DNA of 48,454 bases from Allochromatium humboldtianum (lineage in GTDB: Bacteria > Pseudomonadota > Gammaproteobacteria > Chromatiales > Chromatiaceae), in assembly GCF_013385175.1 (NCBI RefSeq), contig NZ_JABZEO010000019.1, positions 1 through 48,454 on the forward strand. Direction: 5' to 3'. The notes beneath the pieces were generated by a model that worked only from the letters and a program-made list of their open reading frames with translations, made no database searches and had not been told where the DNA came from. Each line of letters begins with the position of its first letter. The stretch's first letter is position 1. This document shows positions 31,469 through 40,369 of this stretch, piece by piece. Position numbers and translations under genes: made by a program.

Positions 31469-32848
31469 TCAACGCTTGGTCACGAGATGGTAATGCATCC
31501 ACATGCGCAGATGCTTGTAGGTCCGTCCCAGGGTCAGGGCGGCGATCAGCATCAGACGATGCACGGGCCGCAGGTCACGGCGCTGCCACAACCCCGAACT
31601 CCACTGGGTCTGCTTGATGTAGAGGATGACGGCGCGCCTGTCCTCGGACGAGACGATCCCGCGGATCATGCGCCAGGGCGAGGGCACGACGCGCTTGTCG
31701 ACGAAGCCGCCGACGCCGAAGACGTCGTTGTGCTTGAGTGCGGCATAGGCCTCCGAGATCTGGCGGTCGGGCCGCTCGATCAGGTCGCTCCAGAGCTGGC
31801 AGGCCTGCTCGCGCAGATCCTGACTGCGGATCGAATGGGCCTCGACATGGGGCGCCCAGTGACGGCAGGCGAAGAGCACGCCGTCCTGGAAGTGCCGCAC
31901 CACCTCGGCATGGATGGCGTTCTCGGTCGGTTCGGTCAGACGCCAGGCGTGCGCCTCCCCGCCCTCCAGACGATACCCCATGACACTGCCGCGCGGCGAG
32001 TTGCAGAGCATCTCCATCGGCGAGACGGCATCGAGCAGGTGGCTGAAGAACAGGTTGAGGTTGGCGTCCGGGCCATAGGCGCGCTTGACGCCGTTAGGCG
32101 GCTGATGATTGAGGAAGCGCTGGAGACCCAGGTAGTAACCGAAGAAGCGCGTGTTCGGCAGCATCCAGGCGAGGTTGTCCTGGATGGTGCCGCGCCAGCC
32201 GATGTCGACCAGACCGAAGGGGCCGCGTCCATCGACCAGTCCCTGTTGCGTGAAATAGGCCAGCGCGGCCTGTCGGTCCGCGTCGATCTTGTCGGAGACG
32301 CGCCGGACGAACCCTGGGTCGGCGAAGAGGGCCCTGACGCGCGTGTCGAGCCAGGGATGCACGATGGTTTCGACGAGCGGCAGATCGTACCGAGAGCAGA
32401 TCGGCTCCAGCGCCTCTGGCTCCAGCCCGAGCGAGCGGGCGAGCGCGAACAGCGACTGGCTGTCGTAGAGGCTCCAGAGCCGGCGCATCTCGTCGAGGCT
32501 CACCGCGCGTAGTGAGGCCGAGAAGGTCGCCAGCCGGCTCACCTCCAGCAGCCGCGCGCGCGGCAGGATGTGATTGGCCAGACGTCCGTTCGGCGCCACG
32601 GACGCGAAGACGCGCTCGAAGAACTCGCCTTCGCGGGTGAAGAAATAGATCGTCCCGACGTCGTCGATGATCGACTGCTCGGCGATGAAGAGCGCCTGAC
32701 CGACGAACAGCGGCGCGCTCTTGATGCCGAGTCGGAAGATCAGCCCCGGCTTGGTCCTGAGATCCTCCAGGAGCGGGGCCGCCGCGGCCAGTGCCGAATG
32801 CTCGATGTGGCGCTGGAGCGAGGAGCGATCGGTGAGGCGACCGTTCAA
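31469..32848 (-). CDS. Unrecognised 459-residue protein (possibly related to COG5610-type HAD-associated proteins)
   Basis: I cannot name this protein with confidence. Motifs include IYFFTREGEFFERVF near residue 67 and LVDIGWRGTIQDNL near residue 216; such pairs occur in proteins attached to HAD-family hydrolases near polysaccharide genes, but I see no HAD catalytic DxD. The C-terminus is basic and rich in aromatics (RTYKHLRMWMHYHL). No signal peptide or membrane segment is evident. The start is TTG at 32848, four bases after the small Cys-rich gene, with no ATG or GTG until about 120 codons in, so translational coupling to that gene is likely. It ends 97 bases before siaB. Confidence 0.55.
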   Translation of the reverse strand: MNGRLTDRSSLQRHIEHSALAAAAPLLEDLRTKPGLIFRLGIKSAPLFVGQALFIAEQSIIDDVGTIYFFTREGEFFERVFASVAPNGRLANHILPRARLLEVSRLATFSASLRAVSLDEMRRLWSLYDSQSLFALARSLGLEPEALEPICSRYDLPLVETIVHPWLDTRVRALFADPGFVRRVSDKIDADRQAALAYFTQQGLVDGRGPFGLVDIGWRGTIQDNLAWMLPNTRFFGYYLGLQRFLNHQPPNGVKRAYGPDANLNLFFSHLLDAVSPMEMLCNSPRGSVMGYRLEGGEAHAWRLTEPTENAIHAEVVRHFQDGVLFACRHWAPHVEAHSIRSQDLREQACQLWSDLIERPDRQISEAYAALKHNDVFGVGGFVDKRVVPSPWRMIRGIVSSEDRRAVILYIKQTQWSSGLWQRRDLRPVHRLMLIAALTLGRTYKHLRMWMHYHLVTKR

Positions 32849-32852
32849 GCGT

Positions 32853-32927
32853 TCAGCCCTTCGGACACTTCTTGCACCGCTTGCCCTCGCGGTACTTCTT
32901 GCAGCACTTGTCGGACTTCTTGGCCAT
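32853..32927 (-). CDS. 24-residue Lys/Cys-rich peptide
   Basis: A short frame of 24 codons plus TGA lies between the ferritin gene and the 459-residue gene. The product has nine Lys, two Arg and four Cys (positions 8, 9, 18 and 21), arranged as a CC pair and a C-x2-C pair, with no hydrophobic stretch. It starts with ATG 32927, 30 bases after the ferritin stop, and a GAGAT site precedes it. The codon choice (AAG, TGC, CGC) matches the neighbours. A metal- or RNA-binding role can be imagined, but there is no evidence beyond composition. Its tight spacing to ferritin and to the downstream TTG start is the main argument that it is real. Confidence 0.7.
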   Translation of the reverse strand: MAKKSDKCCKKYREGKRCKKCPKG

Positions 32928-32957
32928 GGATCTCGCGTGCCTCGTTTGACCCCGATC

Positions 32958-33491
32958 TCAGGCGGCGGCGCCGGACTGAGGCGCCGCGCCGGTCGCCATC
33001 TGCTTGGCCAGGGCGCCGAGTTCGTTGTCGATCATGAGCAGCGACTGCCCCTGATCGCCGAACAGCCGCACCCGCCCGATGATGTCGTCGACCGTGGCCT
33101 CTTCCTCGATCTGCTCGGTGACGAACCATTGCAGGAAGATGTGGGTGGCGTGGTCCTTTTCGGAGAGCGCGCCATCGACCAGCTCGTTGATGGCGGCGGT
33201 CACGGAGCGCTCGTGCTCCAGGGTGCGCTCGAACATGGGGAGCACGCCGCGCTCGACGCTCGCCGGTGCGGCCACGTCGCTGAAGGCGACCGTCGCGCCC
33301 TGGTCGATCAGATAGCGGTACATCTTGAGCGCGTGCTGCTGCTCCTCGCCGTGCTTGGCGAAGAACCAGGCGGCCACGCCCCGGAGGTTCATGGACTCGG
33401 CCTGGGCCGAGAGTCCGAGATAGAAATAGGCCGAATACAGTTCGCGGTTGATCTGGGCATTGAGGCGCTGGGCCATGGCTTGGGAGATCAT
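32958..33491 (-). CDS. ftnA: Ferritin (FtnA type)
   Basis: A 177-residue non-haem ferritin that oxidises and stores iron in a 24-mer shell. The ferroxidase ligands are visible: E17 (NRELYSAYFYL), E49/E50 and H53 (HGEEQQHALKMY), and the EEEATVDDII block. ATG 33491 has CAGGAG upstream at a wide spacing; the frame opens further to 33560 but that extension lacks family similarity. It is the first gene of a likely operon with the 24-residue peptide and the 459-residue protein. Confidence 0.93.
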   Translation of the reverse strand: MISQAMAQRLNAQINRELYSAYFYLGLSAQAESMNLRGVAAWFFAKHGEEQQHALKMYRYLIDQGATVAFSDVAAPASVERGVLPMFERTLEHERSVTAAINELVDGALSEKDHATHIFLQWFVTEQIEEEATVDDIIGRVRLFGDQGQSLLMIDNELGALAKQMATGAAPQSGAAA

Positions 33492-33840
33492 GCTGGACGT
33501 GCTCCTGAGTTGAAGGCTGAACGGCTGTCGCAATGGCGGATGCCGAGCGTTTGGACGCATCCTACTGCATCCATGTGTGATCCGCCGCCTCCGAATACCA
33601 GCCGACGACAGACGATCAGGTCGGCCTGTTTTTTGCGTTGATGCTTTTCGATGCCGCCGGCCCCTGTTTGGGACACACTACCAAAAAACACGCTTTTCGA
33701 CCTCCGGATGTCAGGGAATCCAGGGTTTGGCGACCACTGGTCACGAAACCCGCCCGTGGGATCGCGGCCCCAGGACGAGTGCACGAAACACGACATCCGA
33801 CCATCGACGAGGTTCGATTCGACCCAAGGACAAGACACTG
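33492..33840. other. 349-base divergent intergenic region (ftnA / modD)
   Basis: No coding frame here is convincing; overlapping frames on both strands lack family features. It must carry promoters for ferritin (minus) and modD (plus). One imperfect hairpin is visible at 33723-33751, with outer arms GGGTTT and AAACCC and inner GACC/GGTC. No Fur or ModE box was recognised. Confidence 0.6.
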
Positions 33841-34695
33841 ATGTATTCGACAGACACGCCCGTGCTCAGCGACCACGAACTCCAGGCCCTGCTCGCCGAG
33901 GACGTCCCCTTCGGCGATCTCACCACCGAGGCGCTCGGCATCGCCGGGCGTGCCGGCCGTATCCGGTTCGAGGCACGTGACCCCATGGTCGTCTGCGGGA
34001 CCGAGGAAGCGGTGCGGCTGTTCGCGCTGTGCGGTGCCCAGAGCGAGCTCCAGACGCCATCCGGACGCGCGGCCGAACCTGGAACTCCGCTACTCACGGC
34101 GACCGGATCGGCCGGCGCCTTGCATCGCGCCTGGAAGAGTGCACAGACGCTGGTGGAGTGGTGTTCGGGCATGGCCAGCAGCGCCGCCGCAATCCAAGCC
34201 GCCGCACGGCGCGGCCATCCCGATGCCATCGTCGCCGGCACGCGCAAGAATGTGCCTGGAACGCGCCGTCTAGCGGTCAAGGCATTCCGCGCCGGTGGGG
34301 CCGTGATGCACCGCTGTGGGCTGTCGGAGACCATCCTCATCTTCGCTGAGCATCGCCAGTTCCTGACCGATGCCACGCCCGCCACGGCCATCGCCGACCT
34401 GCGGCGACAGGCCCCCGAGAAGCGGGTGGTGGTTGAGGTCCACAGTCTGGACGAAGCGCTCGACTGGGCCGAGGCCGGCGCCGATGTGCTGCAACTGGAG
34501 AAATTCACACCCGAAGGAGTCGCCGAGGTCGTCGCAGCACTCGGTGCACGCGGTTCGGCGGCGCTGGTGGGTGCAGCGGGAGGCATCAACGCGCGCAATG
34601 CCGAAGACTATGCCCGCGCTGGCGCTCGTCTGCTGGTCACGAGCGCGCCGCATCAGGCTCTGCCACGGGACGTACAGGTCCGCTTTACGGCCTGA
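33841..34695 (+). CDS. modD: ModD, NadC-like protein of molybdate gene clusters
   Basis: A 284-residue protein of the quinolinate phosphoribosyltransferase fold. It shows the LLAEDVPFGDLTTEALGI start, RIRFEARDPMVVCGTEEAVRLF, AGTRKNVPGTRRLAVKAFRAGG, DVLQLEKFTPEGV and GGINARNAEDYARAGA. I favour ModD over NadC because of the short N-terminus and the KNVPGTRRL form where NadC has RKTTPGLR. ModD is usually beside molybdate ABC genes; none is visible here, and its reaction is not established. AAGGA lies before ATG 33841. Confidence 0.85.
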   Translation: MYSTDTPVLSDHELQALLAEDVPFGDLTTEALGIAGRAGRIRFEARDPMVVCGTEEAVRLFALCGAQSELQTPSGRAAEPGTPLLTATGSAGALHRAWKSAQTLVEWCSGMASSAAAIQAAARRGHPDAIVAGTRKNVPGTRRLAVKAFRAGGAVMHRCGLSETILIFAEHRQFLTDATPATAIADLRRQAPEKRVVVEVHSLDEALDWAEAGADVLQLEKFTPEGVAEVVAALGARGSAALVGAAGGINARNAEDYARAGARLLVTSAPHQALPRDVQVRFTA

Positions 34696-34715
34696 ACCGT
34701 TTGCGTTGTTTCTCA

Positions 34716-34740
34716 ACCCCTCCCGGCGAACGAGAGGGGT
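34716..34740. terminator. Stem-loop between convergent modD and mrp
   Basis: ACCCCTC (34716-34722) and GAGGGGT (34734-34740) are perfect 7-bp arms around an 11-nt loop, 20 bases after modD and 14 before the mrp stop. It could serve both convergent transcripts, but neither side has a clean T-run. Confidence 0.45.
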
Positions 34741-34754
34741 CGGAGAAAGGGCTA

Positions 34755-35846
34755 TCAGGTGTTCTGGATCACGATCCGCGGGAACTTGGACGCATAGTCC
34801 TTGGCCTGGAGCGAGAGCTTGGCGGCGGTCTTGCGGGCGATCTCGCGATAGATCTGGGTGATACGCGACTCGGGCTGAGCGGCGACCGTGGGTTTGCCGC
34901 CGTCGGTCTCCTGGCGGATCTGGATGTCGAGCGGCAGCGCGCCCAGCAGATCGATGCCGTATTGATCCGACATGCTCTGGCCGCCGCCCTGACCGAAGAT
35001 GTGTTCTTCGTGACCGCACTTGGAGCAGATGTGGATGCTCATGTTCTCGACGATGCCGAGCACGGGCACCTCGACCTTCTGGAACATCTTCAGACCCTTG
35101 CGCGCGTCCAGCAGCGCGATGTCCTGCGGCGTGGTGACGATGATCGCGCCCGAGACCGGCACCTTCTGCGCCAGCGTCAACTGCGTATCGCCCGTGCCCG
35201 GCGGCAGGTCGATGACCAGATAGTCGAGATCCGACCAGTTGGTGTCGTTGAGCAGTTGCTCCAGCGCCTGAGTGACCATGGGGCCGCGCCAGATCATCGG
35301 GGTCTCTTCCTCGATCAGAAAACCGATCGACATGGTCTGGATGTCATGACTGACCATGGGTTCGAGCGTGCGCCCGTCCTTCGACTCCGGCTGACCGCTG
35401 ATGCCGAGCATCCGCGGCTGCGAGGGGCCATAGATGTCGGCGTCGAGCAGTCCGACTTTGGCCCCTTCGGCCGCCAGCGCCAGGGCCAGATTGACGGCGG
35501 TGGTCGACTTGCCCACGCCGCCCTTGCCCGAGGCCACGGCGATGATGTTCTTGACGTTGTCGATGGGCTTCAGGGATTTCTGGACCGAATGGGCCTTGAT
35601 CTCCCAGCTCACCTCGACTGCGACCGCACCGACGCCGTCCAGCTTGGAGACCCGCTCGGTGAGCGCCTCGGCGATGGTCTGCTGAATGCCCTTGGCCGGA
35701 AACCCGAGCACGACCGCGATCCGCACCTGATCGCCCTCGATCGCGATGTCCTTGATGGCATGAGCGGCGACCAGGTCGCGCCCGAGATGCGGCTCCCTGT
35801 ACTCCTTGATGGCGGATTCGATGGCGTCTTTCGTGGGTTGGGACAT
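34755..35846 (-). CDS. mrp: Iron-sulfur cluster carrier protein Mrp/ApbC
   Basis: Mrp/ApbC is a P-loop ATPase that binds and hands on [Fe-S] clusters. The 363-residue protein has a DUF59/MIP18-like N-terminal domain (about 1-85), the deviant Walker A GKGGVGKST (108-116), DADIYGPSQPRMLG, and the cluster-binding CxxC at C274/C277 (ICSKCG). ATG 35846 has GGAG six bases before it; the frame opens further upstream but the extension is not conserved. In E. coli mrp is divergent from metG; here an AAA/PD-(D/E)XK gene lies between them. Confidence 0.95.
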   Translation of the reverse strand: MSQPTKDAIESAIKEYREPHLGRDLVAAHAIKDIAIEGDQVRIAVVLGFPAKGIQQTIAEALTERVSKLDGVGAVAVEVSWEIKAHSVQKSLKPIDNVKNIIAVASGKGGVGKSTTAVNLALALAAEGAKVGLLDADIYGPSQPRMLGISGQPESKDGRTLEPMVSHDIQTMSIGFLIEEETPMIWRGPMVTQALEQLLNDTNWSDLDYLVIDLPPGTGDTQLTLAQKVPVSGAIIVTTPQDIALLDARKGLKMFQKVEVPVLGIVENMSIHICSKCGHEEHIFGQGGGQSMSDQYGIDLLGALPLDIQIRQETDGGKPTVAAQPESRITQIYREIARKTAAKLSLQAKDYASKFPRIVIQNT

Positions 35847-36236
35847 GGGGTACTCCATAAATGAGGATAAACACGCCTGGCCGCGGCCGGGCGTCGGCGA
35901 TCGCGGGAGGTTCGACCGTGGAGCGCATGGCGCTTGGCGCCTCGGTCTTTCGCCGAGGGTTTGGGCGGCCAGGAGGTCGAAGAGCAAAATCAAAGGGCGC
36001 CCATTGTGCGCCGGACGCCCCTTAATTGGCATTGGGAATTGCCAATTCAAGTCCATGGGACTTGGCCGGACCACCAAGGGCCGCCCCCAACAACTCGGGC
36101 AGTTGTCGAGTCTGCACAGCTTTTCCCGCAATTTCTATCGGGTTATCTATCATCATTCCGGACACCCCGCCCATGGCTTCGGTCCATCGATTGCCGGACA
36201 ATCGTCGGCATGTCCTTTCACGCAGAGTCTTCAGCC
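35847..36236. other. 390-base region with four inverted repeats (mrp / AAA gene)
   Basis: Four stem-loops lie in 115 bases. AAGGGCG/CGCCCCTT at 35993-36023 has one bulge. AATTGGCA-8-TGCCAATT at 36024-36047 is perfect, as is CAAGTCC-ATG-GGACTTG at 36048-36064. ACAACT-5-AGTTGT at 36090-36106 is also perfect. The middle two are contiguous. Frames across this region extend the flanking genes but show no family similarity. It holds the promoters of both divergent genes. Confidence 0.7.
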
Positions 36237-37856
36237 ATGACTGATTCGCCACGTCTGCTACCGATCGGTGTCCAGACCTTCAGCCAGATCATCGAGCGGG
36301 GCTATGCCTATGTGGACAAGACCGCGCACGCGCTCGCCTTGATCGAGCAGGGGAAGGCCTATTTCCTCTCGCGCCCGCGCCGGTTCGGCAAGAGCCTGTT
36401 CGTCGATACGCTCAAGGAAGTGTTCGAGGGCCGAGAGGAACTCTTTCGCGGACTGCACATCCACGACCGCTGGGATTGGGAACAGCGCCATCCGGTGATC
36501 GTGCTGAATTTTGCCGCCGGGGTGATCCAGAGTCGCGCACAGCTCGACGAGATGCTTGCCGAGCACTTGCGCGCCAATCAGCGCCGGCTCGGCCTCAGCT
36601 GTGAGAGTCACAGCCTTGCGGGCTGTTTCGCTGAACTGATCGAGCTCGCCCATACGCAGTACGGCCAGCCGGTCGTGGTGCTGGTCGACGAATACGACAA
36701 ACCGATCCTCGACAACATCGACCACCCCGAGCGCGCCGCCGAGATCCGCGAGGGACTCAAGAATCTCTACTCGGTGCTCAAGGCCCAGGATGCCCATCTG
36801 CGCTTCGTCTTCATGACCGGCGTGACCAAGTTCAGCAAGGTCAGCCTGTTCTCGGGACTCAATCAGTTGCGCGACATCACTCTGAGTCCGCAGTTCGCAA
36901 CTATCTGCGGCTATACGCAACACGACCTGGAAAGCACCTTCGCCGGACACTTACAGGGTGTCGACTGGGATGAGGTCCGGCGCTGGTACAACGGTTATGC
37001 CTTCCTCGGCGAGCCGGTCTACAACCCCTACGATATCCTGCTCTTCATCAGCGAAAACCATAGCTTCCGCAACTACTGGTTCGAGACCGGCAGCCCGAGT
37101 TTTCTGATCAAGCTGTTCCAGCGCCGGCGCTACTTCCTGCCGAGCCTAGAGCAGATCGAAGTCAGCGAGGAGATCCTCGATTCCTTCGATATCGAGCGCA
37201 TCAATCCGATCACCCTGCTGTTTCAGAGCGGCTATCTGACGGTGGAGTCGACCGAGCAAACCTGGGGTGAACTGACCTTTCGGCTACGGATACCGAATCA
37301 GGAAGTACGCACCGCGTTGAACAATCAGTTCATCGACGCCTATGCCGACATCAGCATCGAACGCCTGCGCTACAAAGCGGGCTTGGGCGAGGCACTGACC
37401 CAGGGCGATCTGCCGGCGCTGGTCGCGGCCATCAAACGGCTGTTCGCCGGCATCCCCTGGCGCAATTTCACCGGCAACGATCTGCCCGAGTCCGAGGGCT
37501 ACTATGCCAGTGTGCTCTATGCCTTTCTCGCCAGTCTCAATGCCGAGATCATTCCCGACGACCTGACCAATCACGGACAGGCGGATCTGACGGTGCGGAT
37601 CGCCGGCTACACCTATGTCATGGAACTCAAGCTCGATCGCGGGGCGGCGGCTTCGAATGTCGTTGCGGAGGATGCAAAGGGCGCTGCTGACGCGGAGTCT
37701 ACTGAAGTGACCAACCCCGCCCTGGCCCAGATCCAGGCGCGCGGCTATAGCGAGAAGTATCGCGGCGCGCCTGGGCGGGGGCTGTTCGAGGTCGGGTTGG
37801 TCTTTGGAAGCGCGGCGCGCAATCTGATCCAGGCCGATTGGCGGCGCGTGGCTTGA
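36237..37856 (+). CDS. AAA-ATPase / PD-(D/E)XK nuclease protein (DUF1703 type)
   Basis: A 539-residue protein of a family with AAA-ATPase-like and PD-(D/E)XK nuclease domains. It has the N-terminal GVQTFSQIIERGYAYVDKT, a Walker-A-like RPRRFGKS (46-53), Walker B VVVLVDEYDKP (146-156), and FVFMTGVTKFSKVSLFSGLNQLRDIT. The C-terminal nuclease motif is D450...E463-x-K465 (GQADLT, VMELK). These proteins are widespread and multi-copy; their role is unknown, with suggestions of mobile or defence activity. ATG 36237 (or 36210) gives the usual start. It separates mrp from metG. Confidence 0.9.
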   Translation: MTDSPRLLPIGVQTFSQIIERGYAYVDKTAHALALIEQGKAYFLSRPRRFGKSLFVDTLKEVFEGREELFRGLHIHDRWDWEQRHPVIVLNFAAGVIQSRAQLDEMLAEHLRANQRRLGLSCESHSLAGCFAELIELAHTQYGQPVVVLVDEYDKPILDNIDHPERAAEIREGLKNLYSVLKAQDAHLRFVFMTGVTKFSKVSLFSGLNQLRDITLSPQFATICGYTQHDLESTFAGHLQGVDWDEVRRWYNGYAFLGEPVYNPYDILLFISENHSFRNYWFETGSPSFLIKLFQRRRYFLPSLEQIEVSEEILDSFDIERINPITLLFQSGYLTVESTEQTWGELTFRLRIPNQEVRTALNNQFIDAYADISIERLRYKAGLGEALTQGDLPALVAAIKRLFAGIPWRNFTGNDLPESEGYYASVLYAFLASLNAEIIPDDLTNHGQADLTVRIAGYTYVMELKLDRGAAASNVVAEDAKGAADAESTEVTNPALAQIQARGYSEKYRGAPGRGLFEVGLVFGSAARNLIQADWRRVA

Positions 37857-37979
37857 GCGACGCCCACCGGTTGGGAAGCCGCGCCGGCCTCAATCATGCG
37901 ATACTCTAGGCCGCATCCGGCGCGTCCCATCCAGTGTTCACGCGCTCCAAACCCGTCTGAACGGAACCACCATAGACCC

Positions 37980-38033
37980 GAACCCTGTTGACATCGATAT
38001 CCCGTGCGGAGAGGTCGACGTCGAACAGGGTTC
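37980..38033 (+). promoter_or_regulatory. Long hairpin upstream of metG
   Basis: GAACCCTGTT (37980-37989) pairs perfectly with AACAGGGTTC (38024-38033). Inward, GACATCGA (37990-37997) pairs with TCGACGTC (38015-38022) with one mismatch and a single bulged G. The stem is about 17 bp around a 17-nt loop. It ends 35 bases before the metG ATG. There is no T-run, so a leader element or operator fits better than a terminator. Confidence 0.55.
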
Positions 38034-38068
38034 AAGTTCGCCGACCGAGTATCCGAGCATCATCCATC

Positions 38069-40120
38069 ATGAGCCAGCCCCGCGACATCCTCATCACCAG
38101 CGCCCTCCCCTATGCCAATGGTCCGATCCACATCGGTCATCTGGTCGAATACATCCAGACCGACATCTGGGCGCGGTTCCAGAAGATGCGCGGTCACAAC
38201 TGCTGGTACGTCTGCGCCGACGACGCCCATGGCACGCCGATCATGCTGCGCGCGCGCCAGGAGGGCATCACGCCCGAGCAGCTCATCGCCCGGGTCGCCG
38301 AGGAGCATCAGGCCGACTTCGCGGCGTTCCGCGTCGGCTTCGACAACTATCACTCGACCCACTCGCCCGAGAACCAGCACTACGCGACCCTGATCTACGA
38401 ACGCAACCGCGACGCCGGACACATCGCCAAGCGCACCATCACCCAGGCGTATGACCCGGTGGAGCAGATGTTCCTGCCCGACCGCTTCATCAAGGGCGAG
38501 TGTCCCAAGTGCGGCGCGCCGGATCAGTACGGCGATAACTGCGAGGCGTGCGGGGCGAGCTATTCGCCCGCCGAGCTCAAGAATCCGCGTTCGGCGGTCT
38601 CGGGCGCGGTGCCCGAACAGCGCGAGTCGGATCACTATTTCTTCAGGCTCGGCGACTTCGAGGCGATGCTCAAGGAGTGGACGCGCGGCGGCAGTCTCCA
38701 GAAGGAGGTCGCCAACAAGCTCGACGAATGGTTCGAGGCCGGACTCCAGGAGTGGGACATCTCGCGCGACGCACCCTACTTCGGCTTCGAAATCCCGGAT
38801 CATCCGGGCAAGTTCTTCTACGTCTGGCTGGACGCACCCATCGGCTACATGGCCAGCTTCCAGAACCTGTGCGACAGGACGCCCGGACTGGACTTCGACC
38901 GCTTCTGGGGCCGGGACTCGACCGCTGAGCTCTATCACTTCATCGGCAAGGACATCATCTATTTCCATGCCCTGTTCTTCCCGGCCATGCTGCACGGGGC
39001 CGGCTTCCGCACGCCGAGCGCCATCTTCGCCCACGGCTTCCTCACCGTCGACGGTCAGAAGATGTCCAAGTCGCGCGGCACCTTCATCAAGGCGCGCACC
39101 TATCTGGATCACTTGAATCCCGAATACCTGCGCTATTACTTCGCCGCCAAGCTCGGGTCGAGCGTCGACGACATCGACCTGAACCTGGAAGACTTCACGG
39201 CGCGGGTGAATGCCGATCTGGTCGGCAAGGTGGTCAACATCGCCAGCCGCTGTGCCGGCTTCATCGGCAAGCGGTTCGACGGGCGGCTCTCGGGCGCGCT
39301 GGCTGAACCCGAACTCTTCGCCGAATTCATCGCGGCGGGCGATTCGATCGCGGCGGCGTATGAGAAGCGCGAGTTCAGCCGTGCCGTGCGCGAAATCATG
39401 GCGCTGGCCGACCGCGCCAATCAGTACATCGACGAGAAAGCGCCCTGGGTCGTGGCCAAGCAGGACGGACGCGAGGCCGAGTTGCAGGACATCTGCTCCA
39501 TGGGCCTCAACCTGTTCCGGGTGCTGATCGGCTATCTGCGTCCCATCCTGCCCGGCACGGCGGCCGAGTCCGAATCCTTCCTCCAGATTGATCCGCTCAC
39601 ATGGGAGACGCTGGCCACGCCCCTGATTGATCACGTCATCGCCCCCTTCAAACCGCTGATGACGCGCGTCGACCCGAAGCAGATCGAGGCCATGCTGGAA
39701 GCATCCAAGGAAGACCTGAGCGCCACCGGGTCGACCGTGGCCGCCGCCGCTCCGGCCGCGATCAATCCGCACCTCGAACGCGACCCCGTCGCCGCGCCGA
39801 TCGACTACGATAGCTTTGCCAAGGTCGACCTGCGCGTGGCCCTGATCCGCGAGGCCCGTCTGGTCGAGGGCGCCGACAAGCTGCTGCAACTCACGCTCGA
39901 CCTTGGCGGCGAGACGCGCAACGTCTTCGCCGGCATCCGCTCGGCCTATGACCCCAAGGAACTCGAAGGCCGGATGACAGTCATGGTCGCCAATCTCGCC
40001 CCACGCAAGATGCGTTTCGGCGTCTCCGAGGGCATGGTGCTGGCGGCCGGTCCGGGCGGAAAAGACCTCTTCGTCCTCAGCCCGGATTCGGGCGCCGAGC
40101 CCGGCATGAAGGTGAAGTAG
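38069..40120 (+). CDS. metG: Methionyl-tRNA synthetase
   Basis: MetG charges initiator and elongator tRNA-Met. The 683-residue protein (E. coli 677) has HIGH at 21-24, a zinc-knuckle domain (CPKCG and CEACG), the KMSKS loop ([12 protein letters not shown]) and a C-terminal tRNA-binding dimerisation domain ([11 protein letters not shown]...), so it is the long form. ATG 38069 is chosen because the upstream extension to 37988 runs through the hairpin and is not conserved; the ribosome site is weak. It follows the AAA/PD-(D/E)XK gene by 212 bases. Confidence 0.97.
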   Translation: MSQPRDILITSALPYANGPIHIGHLVEYIQTDIWARFQKMRGHNCWYVCADDAHGTPIMLRARQEGITPEQLIARVAEEHQADFAAFRVGFDNYHSTHSPENQHYATLIYERNRDAGHIAKRTITQAYDPVEQMFLPDRFIKGECPKCGAPDQYGDNCEACGASYSPAELKNPRSAVSGAVPEQRESDHYFFRLGDFEAMLKEWTRGGSLQKEVANKLDEWFEAGLQEWDISRDAPYFGFEIPDHPGKFFYVWLDAPIGYMASFQNLCDRTPGLDFDRFWGRDSTAELYHFIGKDIIYFHALFFPAMLHGAGFRTPSAIFAHGFLTVDGQKMSKSRGTFIKARTYLDHLNPEYLRYYFAAKLGSSVDDIDLNLEDFTARVNADLVGKVVNIASRCAGFIGKRFDGRLSGALAEPELFAEFIAAGDSIAAAYEKREFSRAVREIMALADRANQYIDEKAPWVVAKQDGREAELQDICSMGLNLFRVLIGYLRPILPGTAAESESFLQIDPLTWETLATPLIDHVIAPFKPLMTRVDPKQIEAMLEASKEDLSATGSTVAAAAPAAINPHLERDPVAAPIDYDSFAKVDLRVALIREARLVEGADKLLQLTLDLGGETRNVFAGIRSAYDPKELEGRMTVMVANLAPRKMRFGVSEGMVLAAGPGGKDLFVLSPDSGAEPGMKVK

Positions 40121-40173
40121 AGGCGATGGGGAGTGAACGAACAACGGCCGTTCAAAAATTCAAAAACAAGTGA

Positions 40174-40202
40174 TTGACAAGCCGATCCGAAATCGGTTTA
40201 AT
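40174..40202 (+). promoter_or_regulatory. Sigma-70 promoter of tRNA-Phe
   Basis: TTGACA (40174-40179) and TTTAAT (40197-40202) are separated by exactly 17 bases, 43 bases upstream of the tRNA. The GC-rich bases after -10 (ACGCAGC) resemble a stringent-control discriminator. Confidence 0.8.
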
Positions 40203-40245
40203 ACGCAGCTCGACCGGCAGTGAAAGCATTCCGGTCAAGCTCCAA

Positions 40246-40321
<76 letters not shown>

Positions 40322-40329
40322 ACAAAAAG

Positions 40330-40369
40330 CAGCCGGTCAGTTCGCAAGAACGACCGGCTGTTTTCTTTT
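40330..40369 (+). terminator. Intrinsic terminator of tRNA-Phe
   Basis: CAGCCGGTC (40330-40338) pairs perfectly with GACCGGCTG (40352-40360), extended by GTTC/GAAC around a GCAA loop, followed by TTTTCTTTT (40361-40369). Confidence 0.95.

Noticed and set aside
33841-34695. nadC (quinolinate phosphoribosyltransferase)
   Set aside because: The short N-terminus and KNVPGTRRL active-site segment fit ModD better, though the fold is the same.
37980-38068. SAM riboswitch or T-box before metG
   Set aside because: Only a single long hairpin is visible; neither the T-box sequence nor a multi-stem SAM core was found.
38060-40144. 694-residue minus-strand frame opposite metG
   Set aside because: Antisense shadow of metG with no recognisable domain.
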